64,000 nucleotides of DNA. Origin: Calditrichia bacterium (GTDB lineage Bacteria > Calditrichota > Calditrichia > RBG-13-44-9 > J075). The position numbers and the translations under genes were made by a program. Where the stretch lies: positions 23,235-87,234 of the forward strand of contig JANQRS010000020.1 in assembly GCA_028284445.1 (NCBI GenBank), written 5' to 3'. How positions within the stretch are numbered: position 1 is the first letter of the stretch; each line of letters begins with the position of its first letter. This document shows positions 9,354-17,667 of this stretch, one piece after another. The notes beneath the pieces are model-generated. The model had not been told where the DNA came from, did not search any database, and saw only the letters and a list, made by a program, of their open reading frames with translations.

Positions 9354-9545
9354 ATGCTTCTTACCCAACTATATCCACTATTATCCCGATTGTTGCATGA
9401 TGAAGATGGTGCAACGACCGCCGAATATGCGCTGACCGCCGTGTTTATCGGCATGGCTGCCCTGGTCATTTTTGTTTTGTTTCCGGATGCGATTCGTGCC
9501 TATTTGGATCGTATCTATTTTGTAGTCACGCTGCCGGTGCCTTGA
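9354..9545 (+). CDS. flp: Flp/Fap-type type IVb pilin (first copy)
   Basis: This 63-residue pre-pilin has the Tad pilin processing site: a short charged leader ending DEDG, then ATTAEYAL, with Glu at +5 and Tyr at +6 after the Gly, followed by one hydrophobic segment (TAVFIGMAALVIFVLF). Cleavage after the Gly by the TadV/CpaA peptidase at 10402 would give a mature subunit of about 44 residues. It is the first structural gene of the locus, preceded by a sigma-54-like element. It differs clearly from the second pilin at 10113 (shorter polar tail, Pro-rich end). It could be the minor or the major subunit; sequence alone does not decide. Confidence 0.85.
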   Translation: MLLTQLYPLLSRLLHDEDGATTAEYALTAVFIGMAALVIFVLFPDAIRAYLDRIYFVVTLPVP

Positions 9546-9574
9546 TGGGCAACAGCAAATTACCGGCAAAAATA

Positions 9575-9745
9575 TATCACCCCTCCGGGGTTCTCGGCGT
9601 TCATGATGAACGCCGTTTCTATGTACATGCCACCGCTACGCGGTTACCATTCGACACACAATTGACTTCAATAACCCCGTTAGGGGTAACATATAAATAA
9701 AGGAATAGATCTCTACAAATCATGAACCGTGTAGCGGTGGCATTT
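9575..9745. repeat. Composite REP-like element with 19-bp inverted arms
   Basis: Within the 567-bp gap between the pilin genes lies a structured element. It holds CCCCTCCGGGG at 9580-9590, a hairpin with 9-bp arms (CGGCGTTCA / TGAACGCCG, 9595-9615), the arm ATGCCACCGCTACGCGGTT (9627-9645), a CCCC-GTTA-GGGG hairpin (9674-9688), and the complementary arm at 9725-9743 (one mismatch over 19 bp). Multi-hairpin elements of this look are widespread intergenic repeats in bacteria, possibly mobilised like REP sequences. No reading frame is visible. The rest of the gap (9746-9989) shows nothing I can assign. Confidence 0.6.
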
Positions 9746-9989
9746 AGTCCTTGTGTTCACGATTTTTACCCATTCATGTTTATTCGCGAAGATTCGCGTT
9801 GATTCTTTTCCGTTCTGGAACATCTATCAGGGATTCAGGGTGGGTAAATCTCCCCATCCTCTCCCCAAAATGGTGGCGCCACTACCACCACAGTGACATT
9901 CTTCCCACCGTCAGGGTGACTTTCATCACATTTCGAACTGTTTTTTCAAGTGTCTGAAAAATAATAGCTTGAGTAGGTTTTCGGTGAAT

Positions 9990-10005
9990 TGGCACAGCAC
10001 TTGTT
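9990..10005 (+). promoter_or_regulatory. Putative sigma-54 promoter of the second Flp pilin
   Basis: TGGCAC, 5 bp, TTGTT gives GG-N10-GT, the same variant of the -24/-12 consensus as at 9296. It lies 108 bp upstream of the pilin start, leaving a 5' leader of roughly 95 nt. Confidence 0.55.
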
Positions 10006-10112
10006 GTAACGCAGGTCACACTCATGGACGAGGCGCATGACGGCTGAGGTTCTCGCCACATGCTCAGACAAGCAGTTGCAAACATATCAATCTACCAACT
10101 GGAGGAAGTATC

Positions 10113-10295
10113 ATGTTAAAGCAATTCTGGAATGACGAGTCTGGTGCAACGGCTGCAGAATATCTGATTCTGTTGGCTTTAATCATTTTCGCTATGGTTC
10201 TGGCAGTTCAAACGTTTGGTACCGATTTGCAAGAGATGTTCGAAGCAATGTCCGAATCTCTTGACGGCTCCACCGATTTGATCGAATCACCCTGA
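10113..10295 (+). CDS. flp: Flp/Fap-type type IVb pilin (second copy)
   Basis: This 60-residue pre-pilin has leader MLKQFWNDESG followed by ATAAEYLILL, the canonical Flp cleavage context with Glu +5 and Tyr +6, and a hydrophobic segment (LILLALIIFAMVLAV). The tail is acidic (EMFEAMSESLDG). Start supported by TGGAGGAAG. It has its own sigma-54-like promoter and is followed at 107 bp by the prepilin peptidase gene, so it probably heads the main pilus operon. It is closer to typical Flp proteins than the first copy and is the likelier major subunit (inference). Confidence 0.9.
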   Translation: MLKQFWNDESGATAAEYLILLALIIFAMVLAVQTFGTDLQEMFEAMSESLDGSTDLIESP

Positions 10296-10401
10296 TCGGC
10301 TTGACCCTCGCTTTAAGCCGTTCAGATCTTCCTGACGCAGGGACCGGGAGCAGCGCAGGCTGCTTCCGGAATCCTAAGCCAACACAGAAAAGGACAAAGG
10401 C

Positions 10402-10974
10402 ATGACAAACGCAGCATTATATTTACCCTACATCGTTTTAGCCATCTTGCTGATCAGTGCAACAGTCACAGATTGGAAGCATCGCAAGATCTATAACAAA
10501 ACAACGGTGCCGGCTTTCATCATTGGCCTTTTGCTGGCCATTGTCAGCGGCGTACCGGGCCTTGTGACCAGCGTTTTGACAGCTTCTGCAATTGCCTTCG
10601 GCGTATTCTTCGTTCTTTTCTTTTTTGGTTTGATGGGCGGCGGTGATGTGAAGCTGATGACGGCCGTGGCTGTGCTGACTGGCTATCCACTCATCCTTGA
10701 CATCATGCTTTGGGGCATTCTGGCCGGTGGGCTTTATTCGATCTTGTATGTCGCTATCAGCGGCCAATTGGGCAGCTACATGCGACGGGTTGCGGGAATG
10801 CTTTACAGTCTGTTTATCTGGAAGACACTAAATACCGATCAGAATGCGTCCACATCTGATCTTGCTAAGATTCCTTACGGCGTTTGCATTTCGGCGGGCA
10901 CTTTTATCGCCATCATGCTGCACCACAGTCCTTATCCGCCATTGGTGAATGTTTTGTTCGGCAATGCCGGTTAA
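10402..10974 (+). CDS. cpaA: Prepilin peptidase, A24 family (TadV/CpaA)
   Basis: This 190-residue polytopic protein has about six hydrophobic segments and both catalytic aspartates of the A24 family: the first in TVTDWKHRKI and the second in GGGDVKLM. It lacks the N-terminal methyltransferase part of PilD, as expected for the TadV/CpaA class. It processes Flp pilins and TadE-like pseudopilins at the inner membrane. It sits between the pilin and CpaB genes, the usual Tad order. Confidence 0.92.
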   Translation: MTNAALYLPYIVLAILLISATVTDWKHRKIYNKTTVPAFIIGLLLAIVSGVPGLVTSVLTASAIAFGVFFVLFFFGLMGGGDVKLMTAVAVLTGYPLILDIMLWGILAGGLYSILYVAISGQLGSYMRRVAGMLYSLFIWKTLNTDQNASTSDLAKIPYGVCISAGTFIAIMLHHSPYPPLVNVLFGNAG

Positions 10975-11044
10975 TGCAGGCGTGCACATCTGGCAGCAGT
11001 TGATGTTGTGCCCAAGAATGATGACTAAATGAAAAGAGCAGAAT

Positions 11045-11863
11045 ATGTCAAAGAGTGAGAGAGTTGTTACGCAAATCAGGCAGGAACGGAAAATTCTCTG
11101 GATCGCCATCATTTCCGGTTTACTGGCCGCCATCCTGTTGACGGTGTATTCGCGGAAAGAAAAACCTGACATGGTTTCGGTGCTGGTTGCCAGCAAAATG
11201 ATCCCCGCCGGCGGCATCATTTCCAAATCAACTGTGACAGCGCAATTGCGTCCACGGGCCTACGCCGGCGATGCCCGCAATCGTGTCACACCCGGTCAAT
11301 TGTTTAATGAATTTGGCGAATTGATATCCAATGTTGCCGTCCCGCCGGGCTCGGAAATTTACTGGACCTTTGTGAAGACTTCGGAGACAAAAACGGCATT
11401 GTCGAGCGATTTGGGGCAGGATATGCGCCTGGTTACCCTCCCTGTCGACGAAATCAAGAGCATCGCCGGTCATATTCAACCGAACGATTTTGTTGACGTG
11501 CTCTGGACCGGCAATGTGCCGGGAGCGGGTAGCAATCGCAGCGGCGAATTCATTACCAAAGTGTTGCTGGAAGGGGTTACTGTTGCTGCTGTAGGTCAAA
11601 GCAGTCAACCGACCACCGTTCGTGTTGGAAAAAGCCTCTACCCGACATCTGTTACCTTGAAGCTCAGCCAGGACGAAGCGGCTAAGCTGGTCTTTGCCGA
11701 GAGCGTTGGCAAGATTCGTCTGGTATTGCGCGAAAGTGTGGTACCGCAGAACCTGGTGGCGGAAGGGAAGAAGGAATTTGACTATGGCGATATCAAGGAG
11801 AAGAAAACCGTCTCCAATAAGCGCGGTCAGTGGATTGAGATCATTTATGGTAAGGAGAGATAG
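11045..11863 (+). CDS. cpaB: Flp pilus assembly protein CpaB/RcpC
   Basis: The product has 272 residues: an N-terminal membrane anchor (ILWIAIISGLLAAILLTVYS, about 19-37) followed by a SAF-type domain (SVLVASKMIPAGGIISKSTV, about 45-115) and the RcpC/CpaB C-terminal domain (MRLVTLPVDEIKSIAGHIQPNDFVDV onward, split here as LPVDEIKSIAG and IQPNDFVDV). CpaB acts in the periplasm with the secretin, and SAF domains are thought to touch peptidoglycan or sugar. The stop codon is 2 bp from the start of the secretin gene, indicating translational coupling. Confidence 0.92.
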   Translation: MSKSERVVTQIRQERKILWIAIISGLLAAILLTVYSRKEKPDMVSVLVASKMIPAGGIISKSTVTAQLRPRAYAGDARNRVTPGQLFNEFGELISNVAVPPGSEIYWTFVKTSETKTALSSDLGQDMRLVTLPVDEIKSIAGHIQPNDFVDVLWTGNVPGAGSNRSGEFITKVLLEGVTVAAVGQSSQPTTVRVGKSLYPTSVTLKLSQDEAAKLVFAESVGKIRLVLRESVVPQNLVAEGKKEFDYGDIKEKKTVSNKRGQWIEIIYGKER

Positions 11864-11865
11864 AG

Positions 11866-13071
11866 ATGAGAGCAGGATGGAAGAGACTATTGGTTCTGTT
11901 GCTGACGACGGCGATGTTGACGATGCTGCCGGCACAGGACAGAAGCGTTATCGAAATTAACGAAGGCCGCTCGCGAACGGTAAATGTGCCGCCTCAATCG
12001 CGGGTCGTGATTGGTGATCCCGGCATTGCCACTGCATTGGCAACCCGGCGGGGCGGGCTGGTAAATATTACCGGGCATCGTGCCGGTCAAACGTCTTTAA
12101 CGATTTACATGAGCAATGGCCAGTTCCAGGAGAAGGTGATTCGGGTGCGTAAAGACGCTGCCAGCACCATTCGGGAAGTGGAAGAGATTTTCGCCGGCGT
12201 GGAAGGCGTTAGCTTTAGTGCCCGTCGTGATGAAGTGGTGGCCGAAGGCGCCGTTTATACGCAATCAGATTTGGAGCGCTATCAGCTGATTTTATCACGA
12301 TACCCACACATCATAGATCTTGTCGAAGACAAAAGCGAAAAGCTGCTGGTCAACATCAGCGTGGAGTTCATCGAAGTAACGGTCAGCAAAGGAACCGACT
12401 TTAACAACGGTATCCCACTGCCGGAAGGCACCGGCAACTTTTTCGCTGCCAATGGCATCAAACCACAATTTAGCTTTGAAGGGCAAATCGCCAATGTGCT
12501 GGACCGCGTTGCCTACTGGAAGTCCCAGGGACAGGCGAAAATTATTGCCAATCCAACCTTGACGGTTACGGACCGCGATACCGCTACCTTTCTCGCCGGA
12601 GGAGAAATCCCGGTGCCGGTGCCATCCGGACTGGGCGTGGTTGGCATCGAATATCGCGAGTTTGGTGTGAAGCTTGATATCCTGCCGCGCATGATGGAAT
12701 CCGGCAAGATCATGATCGATCTTGATGCCGAAGTCAGCACGGTTGATTTTTCCAATCGCGAAAACAACACAGGTGCGCCGACGCTCCTAAGCCGGAAGGT
12801 GTCCAGCCGCGGCATCGTTGACGAAGGCGGCACAGTTTCTCTGGCCGGCATTTATCAGAAATCCATCATCAAGAATAAAAAGCGGGTGCCGGTGTTAGGC
12901 TGGATTCTGCCTTTCATTTTTTCCTCTGTCACCGAGACGGAAGAAGTAAAGGAATTGATTGTCCTGGTAACGCCGCGCACCCCGGTTGATTTTGACATTG
13001 AAAACTATCCGCTGTTAAAGAAAGAACTGTCAATCCTGAAGGGAGACCAGCATGGCGTTTCTGGAAATTAG
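11866..13071 (+). CDS. cpaC: Tad outer-membrane secretin CpaC/RcpA
   Basis: The product has 401 residues with a signal peptide (RLLVLLLTTAMLTMLPAQ, cleavage near residue 24). It is followed by the pilus/secretin N-terminal domain (INEGRSRTVNVPPQ and GDPGIATAL), a BON-like region (about 95-150), and the type II/III secretin core (about 240-385) with GEIPVPVP, a characteristic VEVG-like stretch and TLLSRKVSS. It forms the outer-membrane channel of the Flp pilus. A SD (AAGGAGAGATAG) overlaps the end of cpaB. The last 20 bp overlap the start of the ATPase gene. Confidence 0.92.
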   Translation: MRAGWKRLLVLLLTTAMLTMLPAQDRSVIEINEGRSRTVNVPPQSRVVIGDPGIATALATRRGGLVNITGHRAGQTSLTIYMSNGQFQEKVIRVRKDAASTIREVEEIFAGVEGVSFSARRDEVVAEGAVYTQSDLERYQLILSRYPHIIDLVEDKSEKLLVNISVEFIEVTVSKGTDFNNGIPLPEGTGNFFAANGIKPQFSFEGQIANVLDRVAYWKSQGQAKIIANPTLTVTDRDTATFLAGGEIPVPVPSGLGVVGIEYREFGVKLDILPRMMESGKIMIDLDAEVSTVDFSNRENNTGAPTLLSRKVSSRGIVDEGGTVSLAGIYQKSIIKNKKRVPVLGWILPFIFSSVTETEEVKELIVLVTPRTPVDFDIENYPLLKKELSILKGDQHGVSGN

Positions 13072-14812
13072 TCGCGATGGTAAAATGGATCAGCGCGTGA
13101 GCTTGAACGGTGCGCAAGTCGTGATCGGGCGTATTGCCCCGGCAGACCTGATCCTGGATGATAATTATGTGTCCAGTCAGCATGCCTGCATATCTTCGCT
13201 TGGAAGCATTTATCAGCTGGAAGACCTTGGTAGCATCAATGGGACATTCCTGAACGGTCAGGAGCTCTCCGGTGGTCAAGCGTTACGTAATAATGATCTG
13301 ATAGAGATCGGTAACTTTCAACTGCGATTCCTGACGGTCGGACAGTCTCAACAGGCCGCGGTCGTTCCGCCGCGAAACGATACGATCTCCAATATCGAAG
13401 AAATGGCTGACTTGCTGAATCAGCCAAAAGAGCGGCAGCCGGCAGCCGAAGGCCGGCGTCCGGCGCCGCCCTCAAACGCACCATTGAACGCGCAACCGGA
13501 AGTGGCAGTCGTCGAAGCGAAGCAGGCACCGGAAATGCCTTACCTGGAATTGAAAAATCGGGTGCATCGCCTGACGATTGAGCGAATGAACTTGAAGAAG
13601 CTCAGTGCGCAGTCGGCCAGCGAAGATCAGTTACGTGAGATGGCGGAAGAGCGCCTGGAAAAGGTGCTGGTCGAATTGGCCGATGAATTACCGTCTGATC
13701 TGGATTTGGCGCAGTTCAAGAAGGATATGATGAACGACATCCTGGGCTTGGGACCGCTGGAAGATCTGCTCGCTAATGAAGGCGTTACAGAGATTATGGT
13801 CAATGCCTGGAATCAGATCTATTTTGAATCTGAGGGGAAACTCAAGCTTTCTGACTGCACTTTTCTGGATAATGCCCACGTGATGGCGGTTATTCAACGC
13901 ATTGTATCACCGATTGGCCGGGCTATTAACGAATCTTCGCCGCTGGTGGATGCGCGACTGAAAGACGGTTCACGTGTGAACGCAATTATTCCGCCGCTGG
14001 CGCTCAGCGGGCCAACCCTGACTATCCGAAAATTTTCCAAGCGCCGGCTAGTGGCGGACGACCTGCTGAACTTCGGCAGCCTGATTCCCAGTATGGTCGA
14101 ATTCCTGCAAATCGCGGTACGTGAACGACGCAATGTGGTGATTTCAGGGGGAACCGGTTCCGGAAAAACGACCCTCTTGAACATTCTTTCCGGGTTTATT
14201 CCCAATGATGAACGCATCGTGACTGTTGAGGACGCCGCGGAACTGAAGCTGGCCCAGGACCACGTGGTATCGCTGGAAGCGCGTCCGGCAAACATGGAAG
14301 GCAAAGGGGCAGTGGCGATTCGCGATTTGGTGAAGAACTGTCTGCGTATGCGCCCGGATCGCATCGTGGTGGGCGAATGCCGTGGCGGCGAGGCGCTGGA
14401 TATGCTCCAGGCCATGAATACCGGCCATGATGGCTCACTGACAACCGCGCATGCAAATGCACCACGCGATGTCATTTCCCGTCTTGAAACGATGGTGCTG
14501 ATGTCCGGCATGGAGCTGCCGGTACGGGCAATTCGCGAACAGATTTCTTCCGCAGTAGACCTGATTGTTCAGCAGTCGCGGATGCCCGATGGCAGTCGCA
14601 AAATCACCCATATCACCGAGGTGACCGGCATTGAAGGTGAAGTCATTCTTACGCAGGATATATTCACTTATCAACAGCATGGCTTTGATGAAAACGGCAA
14701 GGTGCGCGGTGAATTCGTTTCGCATGGTATTGTGCCGAAGTTTATCCAGGAATTGCGCGAGCGTGGTATCGAGGTCGATCTGAATCTGTTTAGCGATGCA
14801 GGAGGACAATAG
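13052..14812 (+). CDS. cpaF: FHA-domain fusion of the Tad pilus ATPase CpaF/TadA
   Basis: The product has 586 residues. Residues 1-95 form an FHA domain with the GR, SSQHA and N-G-T/N-G motifs (VIGRIAP, VSSQHACI, SINGTFLNG). A Pro/Ala-rich linker (about 110-160) leads to a complete VirB11-like ATPase: Walker [12 protein letters not shown] near 366, ASP-box and Walker B region RPDRIVVGECRGGEALDML, and His box GHDGSLTTAHAN. CpaF powers Flp assembly at the inner membrane. FHA domains bind phosphothreonine peptides, so the fusion adds a phospho-dependent docking module that ordinary CpaF lacks. No TadZ/CpaE gene is present in the cluster. The start overlaps cpaC by 20 bp. Confidence 0.93.
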   Translation: MAFLEISRDGKMDQRVSLNGAQVVIGRIAPADLILDDNYVSSQHACISSLGSIYQLEDLGSINGTFLNGQELSGGQALRNNDLIEIGNFQLRFLTVGQSQQAAVVPPRNDTISNIEEMADLLNQPKERQPAAEGRRPAPPSNAPLNAQPEVAVVEAKQAPEMPYLELKNRVHRLTIERMNLKKLSAQSASEDQLREMAEERLEKVLVELADELPSDLDLAQFKKDMMNDILGLGPLEDLLANEGVTEIMVNAWNQIYFESEGKLKLSDCTFLDNAHVMAVIQRIVSPIGRAINESSPLVDARLKDGSRVNAIIPPLALSGPTLTIRKFSKRRLVADDLLNFGSLIPSMVEFLQIAVRERRNVVISGGTGSGKTTLLNILSGFIPNDERIVTVEDAAELKLAQDHVVSLEARPANMEGKGAVAIRDLVKNCLRMRPDRIVVGECRGGEALDMLQAMNTGHDGSLTTAHANAPRDVISRLETMVLMSGMELPVRAIREQISSAVDLIVQQSRMPDGSRKITHITEVTGIEGEVILTQDIFTYQQHGFDENGKVRGEFVSHGIVPKFIQELRERGIEVDLNLFSDAGGQ

Positions 14813-14813
14813 T

Positions 14814-15662
14814 ATGTTTCTGTTAATACTCCTGCTGGTGTTTGTGGCGGTAGCATCTGCCGTTTATCTGCTGGTGCCGGTCTTGCGCATTCACGCCGAC
14901 AGCTATTTCAAACAGGCGCTAAAGCAGGCTGAGGCTGATGTGGATTCCCTCTTTCTGGAAATGCAGGCGCGACAAATTTTATACGTGACGGTCTTCTGTG
15001 CCGGGTTTAGTCTCCTAATTGGCCTGGTGCTCAGCGGCGGTAATCTGATTTCTGCGCTGGTTTGTGCCGTCCTCGGTTACTTCCTGCCCCGCTATTATTT
15101 CAAGTATCAGCGTGGTCGGCGCCTTGATCGCCTCAATGATCAATTGGTAAGCGCCATTGGTATGCTGGCAAATAGCCTCAAAGCGGGCACCAATTTTAAT
15201 CAGGCCCTGCAGCTGGTTGCCGAAGAGATGCCCGCCCCTATTTCGCAGGAATTTGCCCTGGTGATGCGTGAAATGGAACTGGGGATCAGCATGCCGGAAG
15301 CATTGGACAATCTTTCCAATCGGGTTGGTAGCGAAGAATTCGAGCTGGTGGTTCGGGCAACCAACATTGCCCAGGAGACCGGCGGTAACCTGGCAGAGGT
15401 ATTCGAGCGTATTGCCCGCACTTTGCGCGACCGAACCAACGTCCTTGGCAAAATTCGTTCACTCACCGCTGAAGGAAAGATGCAGGCGATCTTTGTGGGG
15501 TTTCTGCCGCTGATTGTCGGTGTATTTATGATGGTTTTTCGCCCGGATCTGATGATGGCATTTGTGACCTCTGTACCCGGCATTCTGCTCATCATTCTGG
15601 CTTTCATCCTTGAGTTCATGGGCATCTACATTATTAAACGCGTGATCACAATTGAGGTCTGA
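14814..15662 (+). CDS. tadB: Tad platform protein TadB (T2SSF domain)
   Basis: The product has 282 residues from the ATG at 14814; AGGAGG 8 bp upstream favours this over the in-frame ATG at 14796. It has N-terminal hydrophobic segments (LLILLLVFVAVASAVYLLV, ILYVTVFCAGFSLLIGLV, LICAL-like segment), a T2SSF cytoplasmic domain (RLNDQLVSAIGMLANSLKAG, VMREMELGISMPEAL, ATNIAQETGGNLAEV) and two C-terminal segments. With TadC it forms the inner-membrane platform on which the CpaF ATPase acts. Unusually, tadC is not next but lies 3.5 kb downstream after five other genes. Confidence 0.9.
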   Translation: MFLLILLLVFVAVASAVYLLVPVLRIHADSYFKQALKQAEADVDSLFLEMQARQILYVTVFCAGFSLLIGLVLSGGNLISALVCAVLGYFLPRYYFKYQRGRRLDRLNDQLVSAIGMLANSLKAGTNFNQALQLVAEEMPAPISQEFALVMREMELGISMPEALDNLSNRVGSEEFELVVRATNIAQETGGNLAEVFERIARTLRDRTNVLGKIRSLTAEGKMQAIFVGFLPLIVGVFMMVFRPDLMMAFVTSVPGILLIILAFILEFMGIYIIKRVITIEV

Positions 15663-15663
15663 T

Positions 15664-16284
15664 ATGCAAAATATGAGTCGTTTCACATGGCAAAAGCTCC
15701 GGCGCTGCGATGAAGGCGCAGCGGCAACCGAAATGGCAATATTGTTGCCGGTCTTTCTCGTCGTCATTCTTGGCATTATCCAGATGTCGCTGCTGATTCA
15801 CGCCAAAATGCTGGTGAACTACGCTGCCTACTCAGTTGCCCGTTCCGGCATCGTACATAATGGTGATTCAGGCCAGATGCGCCGGGCAGCCGCAGCTGCC
15901 TTGACGCCGCTCTATGCGGACAACGGAGATGTTGGCGGGCTGACTGTGGGATTCCTTGAAGCGCTGGGAAGAACAGTGGCCCCGGTCAGCCTTGGTGGCA
16001 TCGATATTGAAATCCTCGGCCCGGATGGCGATCGTTTCAGCGGCGATTACGACGAACGTTTCTTCCCGGAGATCCGCCCCTATGGTGAAATTAACGGCGA
16101 GGAAGATCAGGAACATCTTGATGAGAACCTGTTGACGGTGAAGGTAACCATCGGTTACGTGCTGAGCATTCCCCTGATCGACCGAATACTCAGTCCCTTT
16201 GCACCGATTCCGCACGTGGTGATTGGATCAACACATACGATGCGTATGCAGTCTGACCCGACAACAATCGAACTGGAAGGATAA
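15664..16284 (+). CDS. TadE-like pseudopilin
   Basis: The product has 206 residues from the ATG at 15664, one base after the tadB stop. It carries a TadE-type N-terminus: charged leader ending CDEG, then AAATEMAILLPVFLVVILGI, with Glu at +5 as in prepilin-peptidase substrates. The body has no Cys after the leader and no enzyme motif. TadE/TadF pseudopilins are processed by TadV and act in pilus assembly or retraction. A second protein of this type is at 17668. Confidence 0.8.
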   Translation: MQNMSRFTWQKLRRCDEGAAATEMAILLPVFLVVILGIIQMSLLIHAKMLVNYAAYSVARSGIVHNGDSGQMRRAAAAALTPLYADNGDVGGLTVGFLEALGRTVAPVSLGGIDIEILGPDGDRFSGDYDERFFPEIRPYGEINGEEDQEHLDENLLTVKVTIGYVLSIPLIDRILSPFAPIPHVVIGSTHTMRMQSDPTTIELEG

Positions 16285-16287
16285 ATC

Positions 16288-17571
16288 ATGACAACCTTAC
16301 TCAATAAATGGCGGGAATTGACCAGCGACAGCTGTCGGCTTGGTAGAGATGAAGAAGGGCAGTTTGTGATTTTTACAGCGCTCTCCGCCCTGGCATTGGT
16401 GATGATGGTAGCGGCAATCTTCAACGTTGGCGTCTTGATTGGCGAGAAAATGGAAGCGCAGAATGCCAGTGATGCCGCTGCGTACTCACAGGCGGTATGG
16501 GAAGCGCGGGTGTTGAATTTGACTGCCTATACCAATCGCGCCATCATCAGCCATATGGTGACCATCGCTTTCTGGACCGCCTTCTATTCCCAGGAAGAGT
16601 TATGGCGCCTGGTGCGCGATATTGCCACGGTTATTCCACCGCCGGTTGGCCCGCCGATTCGCGCTGGAGCTCAGATAATGTTCCAGATAATGAATGCCTT
16701 TACCAGCATTGATGAAACCATTCGGGTGCGAGATACTGCCCTTATCTGGATAAATGCCTGTCAAATATTCCAGGGATTGGTGATCGGAGAATTCTATGCA
16801 GACATGCTGCGTACAAACAGTGTGCAGAACCGCGTCGCTACGGCAATAGATCCGGATATTTTGGTGAACCGCTCCGCGGATCAGGTAATCGGAAATGCTG
16901 TGGTGCTGGCGAATACTCTGGATTTTACCGACCTGACCGGATTCTCGCCGGCCAATCCTTTGCCGCCGGACGTCGATTTCGAAAGCTTCCGCGACGTTTA
17001 CATCAATTCCATGGACGGCTGGGCAGATGGTTCGGCATTTCCACGCACTGCCGGTCCACCTTTTTCATTGGCTTTCAATGTGCAGCTTGCCGGTGAGGTT
17101 GATGTGGAAGAAGATGAGATCGAGCAAGAGGAAAACCTCTTGATTCAGGTAGGCGGGTTCCGTGTTGCCGGTGTGGAATTCTGGCTATTCGAAGAAGAAA
17201 TCGAAATAACAGAAGTGGAATATGACGATCTGAAAATAGGTGAGCAAGGCATGTATAACGTGCTCCGGGAAGCCGCGGAATCGGACAATCCGTTTCCGTC
17301 TATTTTTACCTATGCCGTGAAAAGCGGCGGCAATATCACTCAATTCCCATTCTTTGGCATTGAGTCGGATCGTGATATCCGCGTCCTATCACGTGCAGAG
17401 GCCTTTTACTGGGACCCGGATCGCGATCGCAGTGATGATTTGAGCGGTGAAAACCCGCCGCTGGAACCGAATCTGTTTAATCCGTTCTGGCATGCGCGCC
17501 TGGCGCCGGTGAATGATGCACTGGGCGTGGTGTCTCAGGCGGTGTCGCAGGTGGTTCCGATTACGCATTAA
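16288..17571 (+). CDS. TadG-like protein, Flp pilus assembly
   Basis: The product has 427 residues with the TadG N-terminal signature: leader ending RDEEG, then QFVIFTALSALALVMMVAAI, followed by MEAQNASDAAAYSQAVWEAR, the conserved N-D/S-A-D-A-A-A-Y motif of the TadG-like N-terminal domain. The remaining region (about 70-427) has acidic runs and no von Willebrand A motif that I can see, so it is shorter than many TadG proteins. It probably sits in the inner membrane with a large periplasmic part. It is followed by a 96-bp gap holding a perfect palindrome. Confidence 0.75.
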   Translation: MTTLLNKWRELTSDSCRLGRDEEGQFVIFTALSALALVMMVAAIFNVGVLIGEKMEAQNASDAAAYSQAVWEARVLNLTAYTNRAIISHMVTIAFWTAFYSQEELWRLVRDIATVIPPPVGPPIRAGAQIMFQIMNAFTSIDETIRVRDTALIWINACQIFQGLVIGEFYADMLRTNSVQNRVATAIDPDILVNRSADQVIGNAVVLANTLDFTDLTGFSPANPLPPDVDFESFRDVYINSMDGWADGSAFPRTAGPPFSLAFNVQLAGEVDVEEDEIEQEENLLIQVGGFRVAGVEFWLFEEEIEITEVEYDDLKIGEQGMYNVLREAAESDNPFPSIFTYAVKSGGNITQFPFFGIESDRDIRVLSRAEAFYWDPDRDRSDDLSGENPPLEPNLFNPFWHARLAPVNDALGVVSQAVSQVVPITH

Positions 17572-17586
17572 AAGCAATTTACCGGG

Positions 17587-17634
17587 TTCGTCCCCCCTCA
17601 ATCTCCCCCCGGGGGGAGATTGAGGGGGGACGAA
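17587..17634. repeat. Perfect 48-bp C6/G6 palindrome inside the tad operon (copy A)
   Basis: Arms of 24 bp are perfectly complementary: TTCG, then T-C6-TCAATCT-C6 meeting G6-AGATTGA-G6-A and CGAA. It lies 33 bp before the next start codon. Three related palindromes occur at 19152, 20109 and 60162. As RNA it would form a very stable hairpin. No T-run follows, so a classical intrinsic terminator is unlikely. Confidence 0.85.
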
Positions 17635-17667
17635 TAAGAAAACAAAAATATAAAAGGACCTAAAATC

